64,000 bases of DNA, taken from positions 57,501-121,500 of the forward strand of contig CAUYUJ010020517.1 in NCBI GenBank assembly GCA_963575745.1, given 5' to 3'. The position numbers were made by a program, and so were the translations under genes. The DNA comes from Prorocentrum cordatum (taxonomy: Eukaryota > Sar > Dinophyceae > Prorocentrales > Prorocentraceae). Positions 18,107 through 26,983 of the stretch are shown piece by piece (position 1 is the first letter of the stretch; the number at the start of each line of letters is the position of its first letter). The notes under the pieces are model-generated. The model made no database searches, was not told the origin of the DNA, and saw only the letters and a program-made list of their open reading frames with translations.

Positions 18107-19993
18107 TTAGATCTTTTGGGACTCCAACAGCATTTGGCGAGTTGCCTCGCGGGTGCGTTCCTCTGCTATTCGTTTGCGCTCCGCATCTGCTGCGGCTCGC
18201 TGGGCCCTCTGTTCATCGTCATTCATCATTTCTGGCTGTTGAGCCTGACTGGAGACGCCGGGCGAGTTTCCTCGCATTCCAGGAAGGCGATAGAGCGCGT
18301 CTTTTTCTTCCTGGGTCATAGGCACCAGTCCTCTCGGAGGCTGAACCGCCTCGGCCACAGGTCTCCTATGGGCCGTGGTTCCGAGACGTCGGTTGATCTC
18401 GTCGATCTCTGCTTGAGTCATCGGAACCAACGGTGGATGACCCTCCTTGGCAGGAGTGCGGCCTCTATTCGGGCTCAAGCTCTCATTGAGCCCCACAGGG
18501 CACCCAGGCCTATGCTCCTGAAACGGCTCTGAGCATGGCCCACAAACTGCGTTGGGTATGTATAGTTTGCGTGCTGCAATGACATGTCGCAGCTGCGCCC
18601 GTACTTCCTCTATTTCAGGACGACGAATATTCGTCGCGAGCTGGTAGCCACCTCGTACGGACTTGCCTCGGGCATCTCTGTAGGATGGGCTGCCTTTTCC
18701 GAAAGCAGAATGTTCACCCTTCTGACGCCTAGGGCCATTGTAGGCGAGCAATTGACCCCCCCGCCGAGCGGCATGCTCCTTTGGGCCTGCTGGCCTCCAT
18801 TCGCGGGGGAGCCGTGCTTGCGGATGAGGTTCTTCCCTGAGGCGTGGATGAGAGCGAGACCTCCTGGCGTGCTCATCAGATGAAGCCGCTGACGCAGCCT
18901 GAGCAGGAATCGGCAGAGGTTCCGGCTGGGCCGCAGGCGGTGCATCTTGAGCGGGCAGGTCTCCCTGCTGACTGGAGCCCGGCACAATTGGCTCTTGTGC
19001 AGGTGGTGGTGCATCAGGCATGTCGGGACTGAAATCCACCTCCTCTTCACCATTGACCTCCATCATGAGGATTGTGGTCTCGTCCTCGCACATCCCACAT
19101 CCATCATCCTCTTCATCTCCTGACATAGGACTGCCGATGACAACAGTCATCGGTCCAGCCGGGACGGGCAGGTTTCCCTGCGGTGCCAGCGTCTGAGCAT
19201 CGCTTGGCTGTCCCGGCGCAGGCGGCACGGTAATCGGCTCAGGCTCGTTACCGAGCGCAGGCTGCCCGACAATATTCCGCATGGCCGCATGGTTAGGCCG
19301 CAATCCCGCCGCCTGGAGACCCCATCCTGGCGGAGGAAGAGCCTGACCACGCATGGAGATGGCCCTTTCAAGAGCTTGGCGCCATCTCCCTCTGGAATAC
19401 CACACATGCCGCTGCACGTCCTCAGGGTGCACGCTATCAATAAGAGTGAGGGCCGCCAGCACTAACTCCGAGTCGTCACAGGCATCAGTGTCTTGTAGCA
19501 TCATGTGGCCAGCTTCGACACTCTCTTGACTCTCGGGATATGCCACGACCAATACAGCGTGCATCTTCATGAGGGTCTGCAGTAGCGCGCGCGGTCCGTA
19601 CTCGCCTGGGGCAAGCGAGCCAGGTGTTATAAATGGGTCCCCTGGCACGCCCGTCACGAACACTTGAGACTCTAGCTCCATCAGATCAGCATAGTTTGGA
19701 AGATATACAGGAGTAGGCCTGCTTCCAGGCACAAGGTCGGGTTGAGGTTGAAGGTTGCGATCAACCTCCGAAGGCGGGGCTTGAACAGTATCATCTTCGT
19801 CACTGCTCTCGTACGCCATGACGTTGCCTGGGTTACCGAACATCCAGTCAAAGAAGGATAAAGGCTGGTTTCCCAGCGTTCCATGTTCCACAGGCGTAAC
19901 ATCGTTATTACCGACAACGAACCTGCGGAGGTACTCGAGGTAGTACGCGTACAGTCCGCGGCCGTACGCCTCGAGCTCATCCAAGTTGTCCAT
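18107..19993 (-). CDS. Large acidic/proline-rich ORF of the retroelement, function unknown
   Basis: A 628-codon ORF whose ATG overlaps the end of the nucleocapsid frame (ATG at 19993; nucleocapsid TGA at 19977). The N-terminal ~230 residues look folded (GLYAYYLEYLRRFVVG; ALLQTLMKMHAVLVVAYP; HVWYSRGRWRQALERAI). The middle is acidic and Pro-rich. The C-terminal third has two copies of a short motif, LVPMTQAEIDEINRRLG and LVPMTQEEKDALYRLPG. Eight hairpin copies lie in it, mostly read as xG(N/D)xP. It ends TAA ATG. No known domain is recognised; position suggests a structural or accessory protein. Confidence 0.65.
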   Translation of the reverse strand: MDNLDELEAYGRGLYAYYLEYLRRFVVGNNDVTPVEHGTLGNQPLSFFDWMFGNPGNVMAYESSDEDDTVQAPPSEVDRNLQPQPDLVPGSRPTPVYLPNYADLMELESQVFVTGVPGDPFITPGSLAPGEYGPRALLQTLMKMHAVLVVAYPESQESVEAGHMMLQDTDACDDSELVLAALTLIDSVHPEDVQRHVWYSRGRWRQALERAISMRGQALPPPGWGLQAAGLRPNHAAMRNIVGQPALGNEPEPITVPPAPGQPSDAQTLAPQGNLPVPAGPMTVVIGSPMSGDEEDDGCGMCEDETTILMMEVNGEEEVDFSPDMPDAPPPAQEPIVPGSSQQGDLPAQDAPPAAQPEPLPIPAQAASAASSDEHARRSRSHPRLREEPHPQARLPREWRPAGPKEHAARRGGQLLAYNGPRRQKGEHSAFGKGSPSYRDARGKSVRGGYQLATNIRRPEIEEVRAQLRHVIAARKLYIPNAVCGPCSEPFQEHRPGCPVGLNESLSPNRGRTPAKEGHPPLVPMTQAEIDEINRRLGTTAHRRPVAEAVQPPRGLVPMTQEEKDALYRLPGMRGNSPGVSSQAQQPEMMNDDEQRAQRAAADAERKRIAEERTREATRQMLLESQKI

Positions 19994-20596
19994 GCAGCTG
20001 ACCCAAGTGTAAAATATCTTGGAGGCTCAGATATTCAATAACTGGTTCACTTGAGCCGAAATGGACTTCGGTCGATCTGCCCTTTCCATTTCCCTTTGCT
20101 GGACAATCTTTTACAATAAGATCGGTACTGTCACACTCATGGCACTTTAGGATCTGGTCGTCTCTACCTCGCGGGTGTCCCCGCCTACCTTTGCCTTTGC
20201 CTGAGATATCCCTACGGTCTTTACCACGGCCTTTTCACCCGAAAAATATCTTATCATACTGGTCATCTGAGAGCCTCTGGAGGAAGGCCGTGATGCCTCG
20301 TCCATTCAACCTACGGCGACCCCGTTTGCCTTTACCTTTTCCTCTGAAAATCCTTCGTATCCTCCTCCTAACACGACGCACCGGTTTTCGTGTGAACCTC
20401 CTCCACCTCCGTTTTGCCTGTTGTAATAACCAGAACAGGTGTTCGGCACGCTGATTGTCACCTTCCATATGCATGATACCTGACCAATCTAAAGGTTCAA
20501 CAACGTCTAATGATATGGTATCGGCGTCGGTGCCGGAGTCGAAATCGTCGTCTCCCAGGTAGGTGGATACACCGTCGTTTAGGGGTTTGCTTCACC
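19977..20596 (-). CDS. Nucleocapsid-like basic protein with defective CCHC knuckle
   Basis: An open frame from about 20596 with an acidic start (DDDFDSGTDAD), a strongly basic centre (RRVRRRIRRIF, GKGKGKRGRRR) and, after an in-frame TGA at 20235-20237, a zinc-knuckle-like C-x2-C-x9-C (CHECDSTDLIVKDC) whose histidine position is Leu. This is the RNA-binding end of Gag. It lies in a different frame from the Gag ORF, and its last codons overlap the start of the next ORF. Stop and missing His suggest damage or recoding. Confidence 0.7.
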
Positions 20597-20620
20597 CCAT
20601 AAAGAACGGCGTGGTTGAGG

Positions 20621-22063
20621 TTATCTAGGAGGGGGGCTGGTTGCCCAGCTTGGTTGTGATCGATCCCCTGTTAGTAGGGCAGTAGACTCACCAGGATCGT
20701 CGGCCCATATGTTTGAGGGCCCGTTGCCAGGCTGAGCTTCGGTGGTTAAGGTAGTGTAAAAGTTTCCACTACCAGTTCCTCTTCCTCTTCCAAACACTGA
20801 CCCTATGTTACCAGGAGACCGTTCTGACAAACGGCCTATCGAGCGCATCCTCTCGAGCAACTCATCATACTGTTGTTGTGTTCGGGGCATATGGTGGTTG
20901 AGTGGCTGCAAGAGTTGCATAGCTCTCTGGTTGCCCACGCCTAGGGCGCGGAATCGGATAGTAGTAAGCAGTTGGAAGTTGGGAAGGTCAAACCCCACCG
21001 ACTGTGCCTCGAGACGGGCCATTTCGAACCGAGTGAGAGTTACATCGATTCGTTCTCCGTGAGGCACATGAAAGTCGATGAGCTGTGTGCCTGAAGTGAG
21101 CTGGCACTCATCTTCCAAGCGTTCGAACTTCATGCTTAAGAGGAACATAATGTATGTTTCTGGGTCGGTGTGGACACCATCGATGTCCGCACCATAATTT
21201 ATAATGTCAGGTGGTACCCTCATGGCGAGTGTCCTCGCTACGCCACCCAGGCCGCGTTGTATGGCGGCTGCTTGGGCTTGTGGCGTCATGCGTCCGCTTG
21301 TGACGTTTAGCCACGCGTTGACCTCATAAACGTATTCGCGAAAAGGTACGTTGCCTTGAGGGTCCCAGTATGGGCCATGAGTTTGCCCATCTGTGCTATT
21401 ATCTCCTCGGCGCATGTGTCCGATTGCCGCCCCCAGCGCAAACCATATGATGGCGAAGATAACCAGCCCAAGGCTGTGAAGATATGGGTGGTTATCCGGC
21501 GCGTTGCCGCACTGGGGTAGCGCCTTGTCAAGTCTTCGAGGCGCTTTATCTTGCGGGTCTCCCCGCCTCTGCTTCAAGTACTGCGTTTTTGGCTCGTTGC
21601 CGAGCGGTTGGTAGTCGTGCAGTGATGATGCGTATATGGTACCAATGTTGTTGTCTAGACGTCGTACCTCTCGTGTTGCTTCTTGCTCTTGAATTGATCC
21701 TCGTAAATGTAGTTGGAATGGCGGCGCAGGGTGGTAGTTGGTCACGAAGATCGTGCCGGATAGCGTGAGGATAAACAGAGCAAGAGCTGACCACACGAGA
21801 GTGCGGCCAGCTCCGCTACCAAGTCTGAAGTGACTATGGTAAGTCAAATAGCATCCGATTCCATGGGAAGCGGATGGCAAATAGCGTCCGGTATCGTACT
21901 GAGGTGGTTCAGTAAGAGAAATGGACGGATAAGATAGGATAAGATCGATGTAATGATCTTTCCAGCACATAGCGAACACAAGCATAGTCCGGGCAAATAG
22001 GGCGCGCGTGCCTTGAGCCAAAGGCAACGGCGCGCGAGCTATACTCCCGATCCTATATAACAT
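20621..22063 (-). CDS. Gag-like ORF beginning inside the 5' LTR
   Basis: A 480-codon ORF from an ATG in the LTR, beside the TATA-like motif, reading through the primer-binding site. Residues ~80-180 contain two hydrophobic segments (LVWSALALFILTLSGTIFV; LGLVIFAIIWFALGAAIG) that look membrane-spanning. Residues ~200-390 resemble a copia-type Gag (REYVYEVNAWLNVTSGRM; FERLEDECQLTSGTQLIDF; RAMQLLQPLNHHMPRTQQQY). True Gag may start at an internal Met; membrane segments in Gag would be unusual. Five to six hairpin copies are read through. It ends in TAA, and the nucleocapsid follows in another frame. Confidence 0.75.
   Translation of the reverse strand: MLYRIGSIARAPLPLAQGTRALFARTMLVFAMCWKDHYIDLILSYPSISLTEPPQYDTGRYLPSASHGIGCYLTYHSHFRLGSGAGRTLVWSALALFILTLSGTIFVTNYHPAPPFQLHLRGSIQEQEATREVRRLDNNIGTIYASSLHDYQPLGNEPKTQYLKQRRGDPQDKAPRRLDKALPQCGNAPDNHPYLHSLGLVIFAIIWFALGAAIGHMRRGDNSTDGQTHGPYWDPQGNVPFREYVYEVNAWLNVTSGRMTPQAQAAAIQRGLGGVARTLAMRVPPDIINYGADIDGVHTDPETYIMFLLSMKFERLEDECQLTSGTQLIDFHVPHGERIDVTLTRFEMARLEAQSVGFDLPNFQLLTTIRFRALGVGNQRAMQLLQPLNHHMPRTQQQYDELLERMRSIGRLSERSPGNIGSVFGRGRGTGSGNFYTTLTTEAQPGNGPSNIWADDPGESTALLTGDRSQPSWATSPPPR
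21810..21821 (-). promoter_or_regulatory. Primer-binding site, initiator-Met tRNA type
   Basis: The sense strand directly after the 5' LTR reads TGGTAGCGGAGC, complementary to a tRNA 3' end ...GCTCCGCTACCA. Eukaryotic initiator-Met tRNAs end in CTACCA, and copia elements commonly use TGGTATCAGAGC-type sites. Zero spacing from the LTR supports the LTR boundary. Confidence 0.8.
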
Positions 22064-22087
22064 CTCCCAAAGAGCTACCCTTAAAGT
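21822..22087 (-). repeat. 5' LTR of the copia element
   Basis: A 266-bp repeat matching 6045-6310. In the sense direction it holds TTATATAG (about 22053-22060) and an imperfect GC-rich hairpin at 22005-22037 whose centre reads CCGTTGCCTTTGGCTCAAG. The adjacent AAGAG (22088-22092) is the target duplication. Confidence 0.93.
22053..22060 (-). promoter_or_regulatory. TATA-like motif in the LTR
   Basis: TTATATAG in the sense strand, about 28 bp from the 5' LTR end, also present in the 3' LTR. Placement is suggestive of an LTR promoter, although dinoflagellate promoters often use TTTT-type motifs. Confidence 0.35.
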
Positions 22088-22193
22088 AAGAGCTCCGACC
22101 CCCGCTTGCGGATTGTTGACAGGGACTTTAAAATGTTTGACTTCCCCGCTCCACTGCTCCCTCTTTCGAGGGCTCTAAACACATGTTTGGGGG

Positions 22194-22449
22194 TGCACCC
22201 AAGATAGTTTCAAATGGACTCGAGGACGGCCGCCAGGTGGCCCCCGAGCCACACAAATCGCTGCTGAAGACACAAAATGTTTATTCGCTACTGCCTCTGA
22301 TGGGCCTGAAACCCGCAATGATGCACCCAAGATAGTTTCAAATGGACTCGAGGACGGCCGCCAGGTGGCCCCCGAGCCACCCAAATCGCTGTTGAAGACA
22401 CAAGATGTCCACTCACTGCTGCCTCGGATGGGCCTCAGACCCGCCAAGA
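22194..22449. repeat. 128-bp tandem duplication
   Basis: Two adjacent copies starting at TGCACCCAAGATAGTTTC (22194 and 22322), nearly identical. Confidence 0.9.
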
Positions 22450-23380
22450 TAGGGGCGCGTGAGCAGCCCACGAGGCCCCGACACGCCCAAGGAGGGGCCA
22501 CATAATGCCCTGAGGAGTCTCCGAGAGGCCACCCGAGACATCAAGCAACCGACGACCCTGTAGGCGTGTGCGAGTGGGAACTCTGGGCTCGTCGTCCCGA
22601 GGCGGTCCTGGGAGACGCTCTTCCTGGCGGCCATCTTCGACTCTCCAAGCACGCCACCCCGGGTTGAACCGAGCCAGGCCGTGGTCGAATCGAACGGAAG
22701 CCCCTTCACTTGGATCCCTTGCCCGCCAAGGGGGATCCGAGGGGAAGGTCTGGAGGTGGAGGGTCCGGTTGGGGGGGATCCAAAAGGTTCACAGGTCAGA
22801 ATGCGCATCCCATCCCCTTCTGCGTTTGGGGCGTATTCTGCCAGTGTGGCTCTCTTTTGACAAATTTGCCCCAAGACCCAAGATGGCCCAAGACGGCCAA
22901 AGAGGCCTCCAACACAACCCAAGAGGACCCCAAGAGAACCCCCACGAGGGAGCGCAAGAGGCGAAAACAGTCGATTTGCCGACTGTTGCTGCAGGATTTC
23001 AGCGTTCTCGCCGTTTCGGTCTTCCAATGGGGCCCCAAGACAGCCCAAGATTGGTAGTCCCCAAACGTGGTGGTGACAACACCTGGCGGTGAGTCTCGGG
23101 CGATTTGGTGTCACCACCCGGTTTGGGGACTCGTGCGGTTTTCCGAGTATGTCACGGACACTGGTGGGTCCAGGAGTCACAAAACCCGGTGGTGACCCCG
23201 CGTCCCCAAACCCAGCGGTGACCTTTTTGGGGATTCCAGGTCGCCACCTGGTATCTCATCACCCGGTTTGGGGGTTCCCAACAAGAGGACAAACACTGAA
23301 AGTTCGAGCCCTCCGCCCCAAGCTGACACTCGAGACCGCCAGCAGGCCCCAGAGAGTCCACCAGAGGCCCCCAACAGTGA
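22450..23380. other. No gene; diffuse repeats
   Basis: ORFs on both strands are repeat-like. Short direct and inverted repeats of CCAAACCCGGTGGTGACA-type sequence at 23045-23275 occur in at least four copies, and the CCAAGA.GGCCC family appears at 22870-22945. Nothing recognised as coding. Confidence 0.5.
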
Positions 23381-23543
23381 AGGGGCCCCAGGACACAAAT
23401 AAATACACACAAATAAAAGGATTCCCCATATTTTCCCATATTTTCAGAGTTTCTGTCTTCCCCACCACTTCCCATATTTTCCTATATTTTCTGGGGGATC
23501 GACGATTAATTGTGTCTGTGTGTTTCCTTCCCTCCTGAAACAG
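23381..23543 (-). mobile_element. Intron-like repeat family, copy 2
   Basis: Same structure as 5487-5653 including paired TTCCCATATTTTCC-like blocks and TGTGTCTGTGTG. In minus orientation it starts with a GT but no AG lies at the acceptor end, so it is not clearly a functional intron. Confidence 0.75.
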
Positions 23544-23813
23544 GCACACCAGAGGCCCCCAAGATGCGCGTCCACCAGAGGCCCCCAAGATGCGCGTCTA
23601 AGAGGCCTCCGGGAAGGACCCAAATGGGAGCAAACAGTTCAACAAATTCTGAGACGGACGACGACTCAAAAATGTCGCTGGCCTGCTTGCCCCGCAGTAG
23701 CGGGAAGGGGGGAGCAAACCGACGGAGGGCGGACAATCCCGGGCTGCCTGGGGGGCCGGGGGAGGCCCACGAGGCCGCCAAAAGTTTGCGAACCATACCC
23801 TTGAAGCATGATA

Positions 23814-24448
23814 TGTCTCCTCCTCCTCCTCTTCCTCTTTCTCTTTCTCCTCCTCCACCTCCTCCGCTTCCTCCTCGTCCTCCTCCTCCTCCTCCTCCTC
23901 CTCCTCCTCCTCCTCCTCCTCCTCCTGCTCCTCCCAGTCGCCGCGGTCGCCCGCGAGAACGACTGTGCCGAGCAGACAGCGAAAACGACGACGGCGACAA
24001 GGATGAGGACGAGGACGAGGACGAGAACGAGGACGACGAGGACGAGGACGAGAACGAGGACGAGGACGAGAGCGAGGACGACGGACGAGGACGACGACGA
24101 CGACGACGACGACGCATTGCGGTTGCCATATGGGGGGGGGCTGCGTAGACCCACTGTAGTCGACTACGACGACGACGATGACGACGACGACGACGGCGGC
24201 AGCGGCGACGACGACGACGACGATGAGGACGAGGACGAGGACGAGGACGATGACGACAGACGACTGTGCGGGCCAGAAAGACGACGAAGACGGCAACGAC
24301 GGCGAACGACGACGACGACGAGGATGAGGACGAGGACGATGACGAGGACGAAGACGAGGACGACGACGGCGGCGACGACGTCGACCACAACGCACTGCGG
24401 ATGCCCCATGGAGGGGGGGTGCTGCGCAGGACCACTGTAGTCCTGTAG

Positions 24449-24483
<35 letters not shown>

Positions 24484-24654
24484 GACGGGGACGAGGACGA
24501 GTACGGGGACGAGGACGAGGACGGGGACGAGGACGACGACGGACGACGACGGCGACGGCGTCGACAACGACGCGCTGCGGATGCCCTACGGGGGGGAGTG
24601 CTGCGTAGGCACACTGTAGCCGACGACGACGACAACGACGGCGACGAAGACGAG

Positions 24655-24699
<45 letters not shown>

Positions 24700-24880
24700 A
24701 ACGACGGACGACGAGGGCGACGACGACGACAACGACGCACTGCGGATGCCCCAGGGGGTCGGTGCTGCGCAGGCCCGCTGTACTCGACGACGGCGACGAC
24801 GGCGCGACGAAACGAACGACGACGACGACGACGACGACGACGGCAGATGAATTGGGGGGGGGGGGCGGACGATTAACAAA
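23814..24880. repeat. TCC tract and compound GAC/GAG satellite
   Basis: 23814-23935 is mostly (TCC)n. 23985-24880 is (GACGAG/GACGAC)n interrupted by four copies of a ~50-bp GC-rich core (around 24113, 24388, 24570 and 24737; shared GCGGATGCCC and CTGCGCAGGC). ORFs rich in D/E/R or S/P are artefacts of the triplet repeat. Confidence 0.85.
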
Positions 24881-25049
24881 TCAGTTCTGGCGGCTGGATT
24901 TGATCAGTCTGCCCAACTCGTCTATTCTGATGCCCCCAGGGGGGGCAGTTTGTGAACCGCTTGCTTCCATTAAGAGGCCCTTGTATGAGTTCAGGAGGCC
25001 TCTGGTCCACTACCAGAGCACGGTGGCAAAATAGGCCGAAGGCCACTAC

Positions 25050-25236
25050 GGCAGGTTCGTGTCGTGCCGACCCCAGCGTTGGTTTTTGACACCGCAGGGA
25101 TCGTTCAACCTTGAACGATCGGCCGCTGCCGCAACGTCCGATCGTTCAACATGGATCGCTTCTGGGTCGCCGGCGGCGCTCAACCTCGAGCGTCCGCGCT
25201 GGGGTCGCAGCTGGTCGACACGACGCAAACCTACCG
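25050..25236. repeat. Foldback element with nested palindromes
   Basis: Outer arms GGCAGGTTCGTGTCGTGC (25050) and its imperfect reverse complement ending at 25236 both lead into a GACCCCAGCG/CGCTGGGGTC pair. Inside is the near-perfect palindrome GATCGTTCAACCTTGAACGATC at 25109-25130. Looks like a MITE-type element. Confidence 0.65.
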
Positions 25237-25379
25237 TAGATCCGCCGCCCACTGTTGACTCATCAGAAGGCTGCCTCGCGTGCTAGACGTCTGGTGGCAT
25301 GTGGTTTTCTAGACAACTCCACGTGGTGTATCCGGGCCAGCGCGCCGGCCCGGAGAGCTCTCCCGCCAGCTTTCTCGCT

Positions 25380-26310
25380 TACAAGATGGCCTACAGATTG
25401 CCTCCAAGATGGCCACGATGGCCTCCAAGACTTCCAACATGGCTCCAAGAGAGCACCAAATGGCGCCAAGAGGTCTTCAAGACGGCCCGTGATGCACCCA
25501 AGACGCCCCAAGATGGCCTGTAGATGGCCCAAGACGGTGCAAAAGGCGCCCAAGATGCCCCTAAGACGGCCCAAGAGAAATCCAAGAGGTCCTCCAGGAA
25601 GGCCCGAAGATGCCAAAACCATTGATTCCCCCTAGACGGCCCAAGAACCCAAGACGGCCTAGAGAGGCTCCCAAGACGGCTTCCGACGACGTCTGATGGG
25701 CCAGGAACGCCCTAAGACAGGCAAAGAGACCTCCAAGAAGCCCCAAAGGCCCCAAGAAGCCCAAGGATGTCCCCAAGAGGCCTCCAATAGGCCCCCAGGA
25801 AGCTCCCAGGAAGCCCCAAGAATGACCCAACAAGCTCCCAAGAGGTCTCCTCATCCTTCGCCTCGTCTTCCTTTTCCTACCTCGCATTATCCTCCTCTTC
25901 ATCCTCCACGTGATCCCTGGAGGGCTTCCACGACAACAGGGGGAACGCATGGTCCGATAACGTGGCCAACCTTTGCCCAAACGTTTGGCCGCATTGGCGT
26001 ATCCTAAAAGGCAGGGGGTGGCGGTGATTCGCCGTAGACGTCTTCAATAGAGGTTGCACGGTGCCAGATCTCTGCTCCAGTCTCGAGTTGCTCTTCAAGC
26101 CGCCGTTCCCTCGTTCCTGGGGCCTCCTGATCCCCCTTCGGGGAAGGCAGAACAGGCCGTAAGGCCTCTCCAATAACCCAGGAAGCACAAATAAGCACTC
26201 AAGAGGGTTGTGCCCAGAGGGACCCTGGGCCGGTCCAAGAGGGCCCGATGAGAACCCAAGAGAGCCAAAAGGGCCATAAGAAGGCCCAATAACGGCTGCC
26301 AAGTACAGGA
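25380..26310. repeat. CCAAGA-GGCC repeat tract
   Basis: Degenerate 10-12-bp units near CCCAAGACGGCC. Related tracts at 35620-36240 (opposite orientation) and 38150-38970. 25924-25999 also matches 31725-31807 in inverted orientation at roughly 70% by eye, another dispersed repeat. Long ORFs here are periodic artefacts. Confidence 0.7.
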
Positions 26311-26419
26311 GGCGCCCTGGTTGAACTGGTTTGAAGATTTGCGTGCTCGGCTGGGCGAAAGGACCAGCATGCAAGAACACAGTAACCAATCCGATCCCCA
26401 CGCCTTGCATACACCTCAC

Positions 26420-26905
26420 GTCATTCGCTGCTCCTCCTCCTCCTCTTCCTCCTCTTCCTCCTCCTCTTCCTCCTTCTCCTTCATCTCACCTTCCTTCTCC
26501 GCGTCTTCCTCCTGCTGCTCCCCCGCAATCCACTCAACCCACTCGGGCCATAAAATGTGTTGGCCCAACTCTTGTGCTTGCAGGGATATACCTCGGATTA
26601 GCTGCGCCTGCTGGGAAGGCTGTCCCTTTGGGCGGGCAGATGGCCTCCAGAGCACCCGCCACGAGGCCCAGAAGGCCCCAGGGGCCCGCAGGTGTTCAAA
26701 AGGCGGTGCCCGAACACCATTCGCAGCCCCCGATATGGCGGGTTCAAAACCCCTGAATTAAAAGAAAACCTGCCATATCTTCAGAGGCCGATTTTCACTT
26801 CCGATGCCTTCCGCCGAGCTACCGCCGGCTTCCACCGGCGGAGGCGGCATCGTTTTACTTCCACCGCCTTCCGCCGGCCTTCCGCCGCCTTCCGCCGAGG
26901 AACAG
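26420..26905. repeat. TCC tract and CTTCCGCCG 9-mer repeats
   Basis: 26433-26520 is imperfect TCC repeat. 26800-26905 holds seven or more CTTCCGCCG-like 9-mers including a small hairpin CGCCGGCTTCCACCGGCG. No gene is recognised between them. Confidence 0.6.
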
Positions 26906-26983
26906 ATATCAACTCCTGTGTTCCTTGAAGACGAGGCCCTCACTTGAGTGCCTCATGTGTGTACGTTCTCCTCTTTCTTCAGA

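Larger units (their letters stand above)
6429..21605 (-). repeat. Dispersed 14-nt GNRA-type hairpins (about 37 copies)
   Basis: Each copy is a 5-4-5 palindrome. On the plus strand the stem varies (GCGAG, GCGGG, GCAGG, GCTCG, GCTGG, GCACG, GCGTG, GCCTG) but the loop is TTTC, TTGC, TCTC, TGTC or TTAC, i.e. GAAA, GCAA, GAGA, GACA or GTAA in the sense RNA; one copy has GAAG. Perfect copies start at 6429, 6588, 7193, 7979, 8617, 8878, 9285, 10609, 12214, 12472, 13529, 13618, 14153, 14168, 14711, 14791, 15301, 15711, 16214, 16475, 17677, 18137, 18262, 18955, 19168, 19243, 19717, 19864, 20171, 20636, 21225, 21553 and 21592. Copies at 13086, 17618, 20719 and 21499 pair through one G.U in the sense RNA; 16166 has a mismatch and 15907-15927 is a longer variant. 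All lie inside the element and none in its LTRs. Most translate as xG(N/D)xP. Confidence 0.9.
6045..22087 (-). mobile_element. Complete 16-kb Ty1/copia-type LTR retrotransposon
   Basis: The element reads on the minus strand. It is bounded by 266-bp direct repeats (21822-22087 and 6045-6310) and by a 5-bp target duplication AAGAG at 6040-6044 and 22088-22092. Gene order in the sense direction is Gag, nucleocapsid, proline-rich ORFs, Tpt1-like domain, RING, protease, integrase, reverse transcriptase, RNase H; integrase before RT is the copia order. It is roughly three times the size of a standard copia element. The LTRs differ at only about five positions by eye, yet the coding region has several frame changes and in-frame stops. 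The boundary bases (AC...CT in the sense direction) are not the usual TG...CA. Confidence 0.93.

Noticed and set aside
6429-21605. Hairpins as transcription terminators or bacterial REP elements
   Set aside because: No T tract follows them, they lie inside coding frames and the host is a dinoflagellate.
22090-22190. Minus-strand frame with GSSGAGKS resembling a Walker A loop directly outside the 5' LTR
   Set aside because: A competing frame over the same bases looks equally protein-like, the segment is under 35 codons, and no other ATPase motif follows. Not enough to call an exon.
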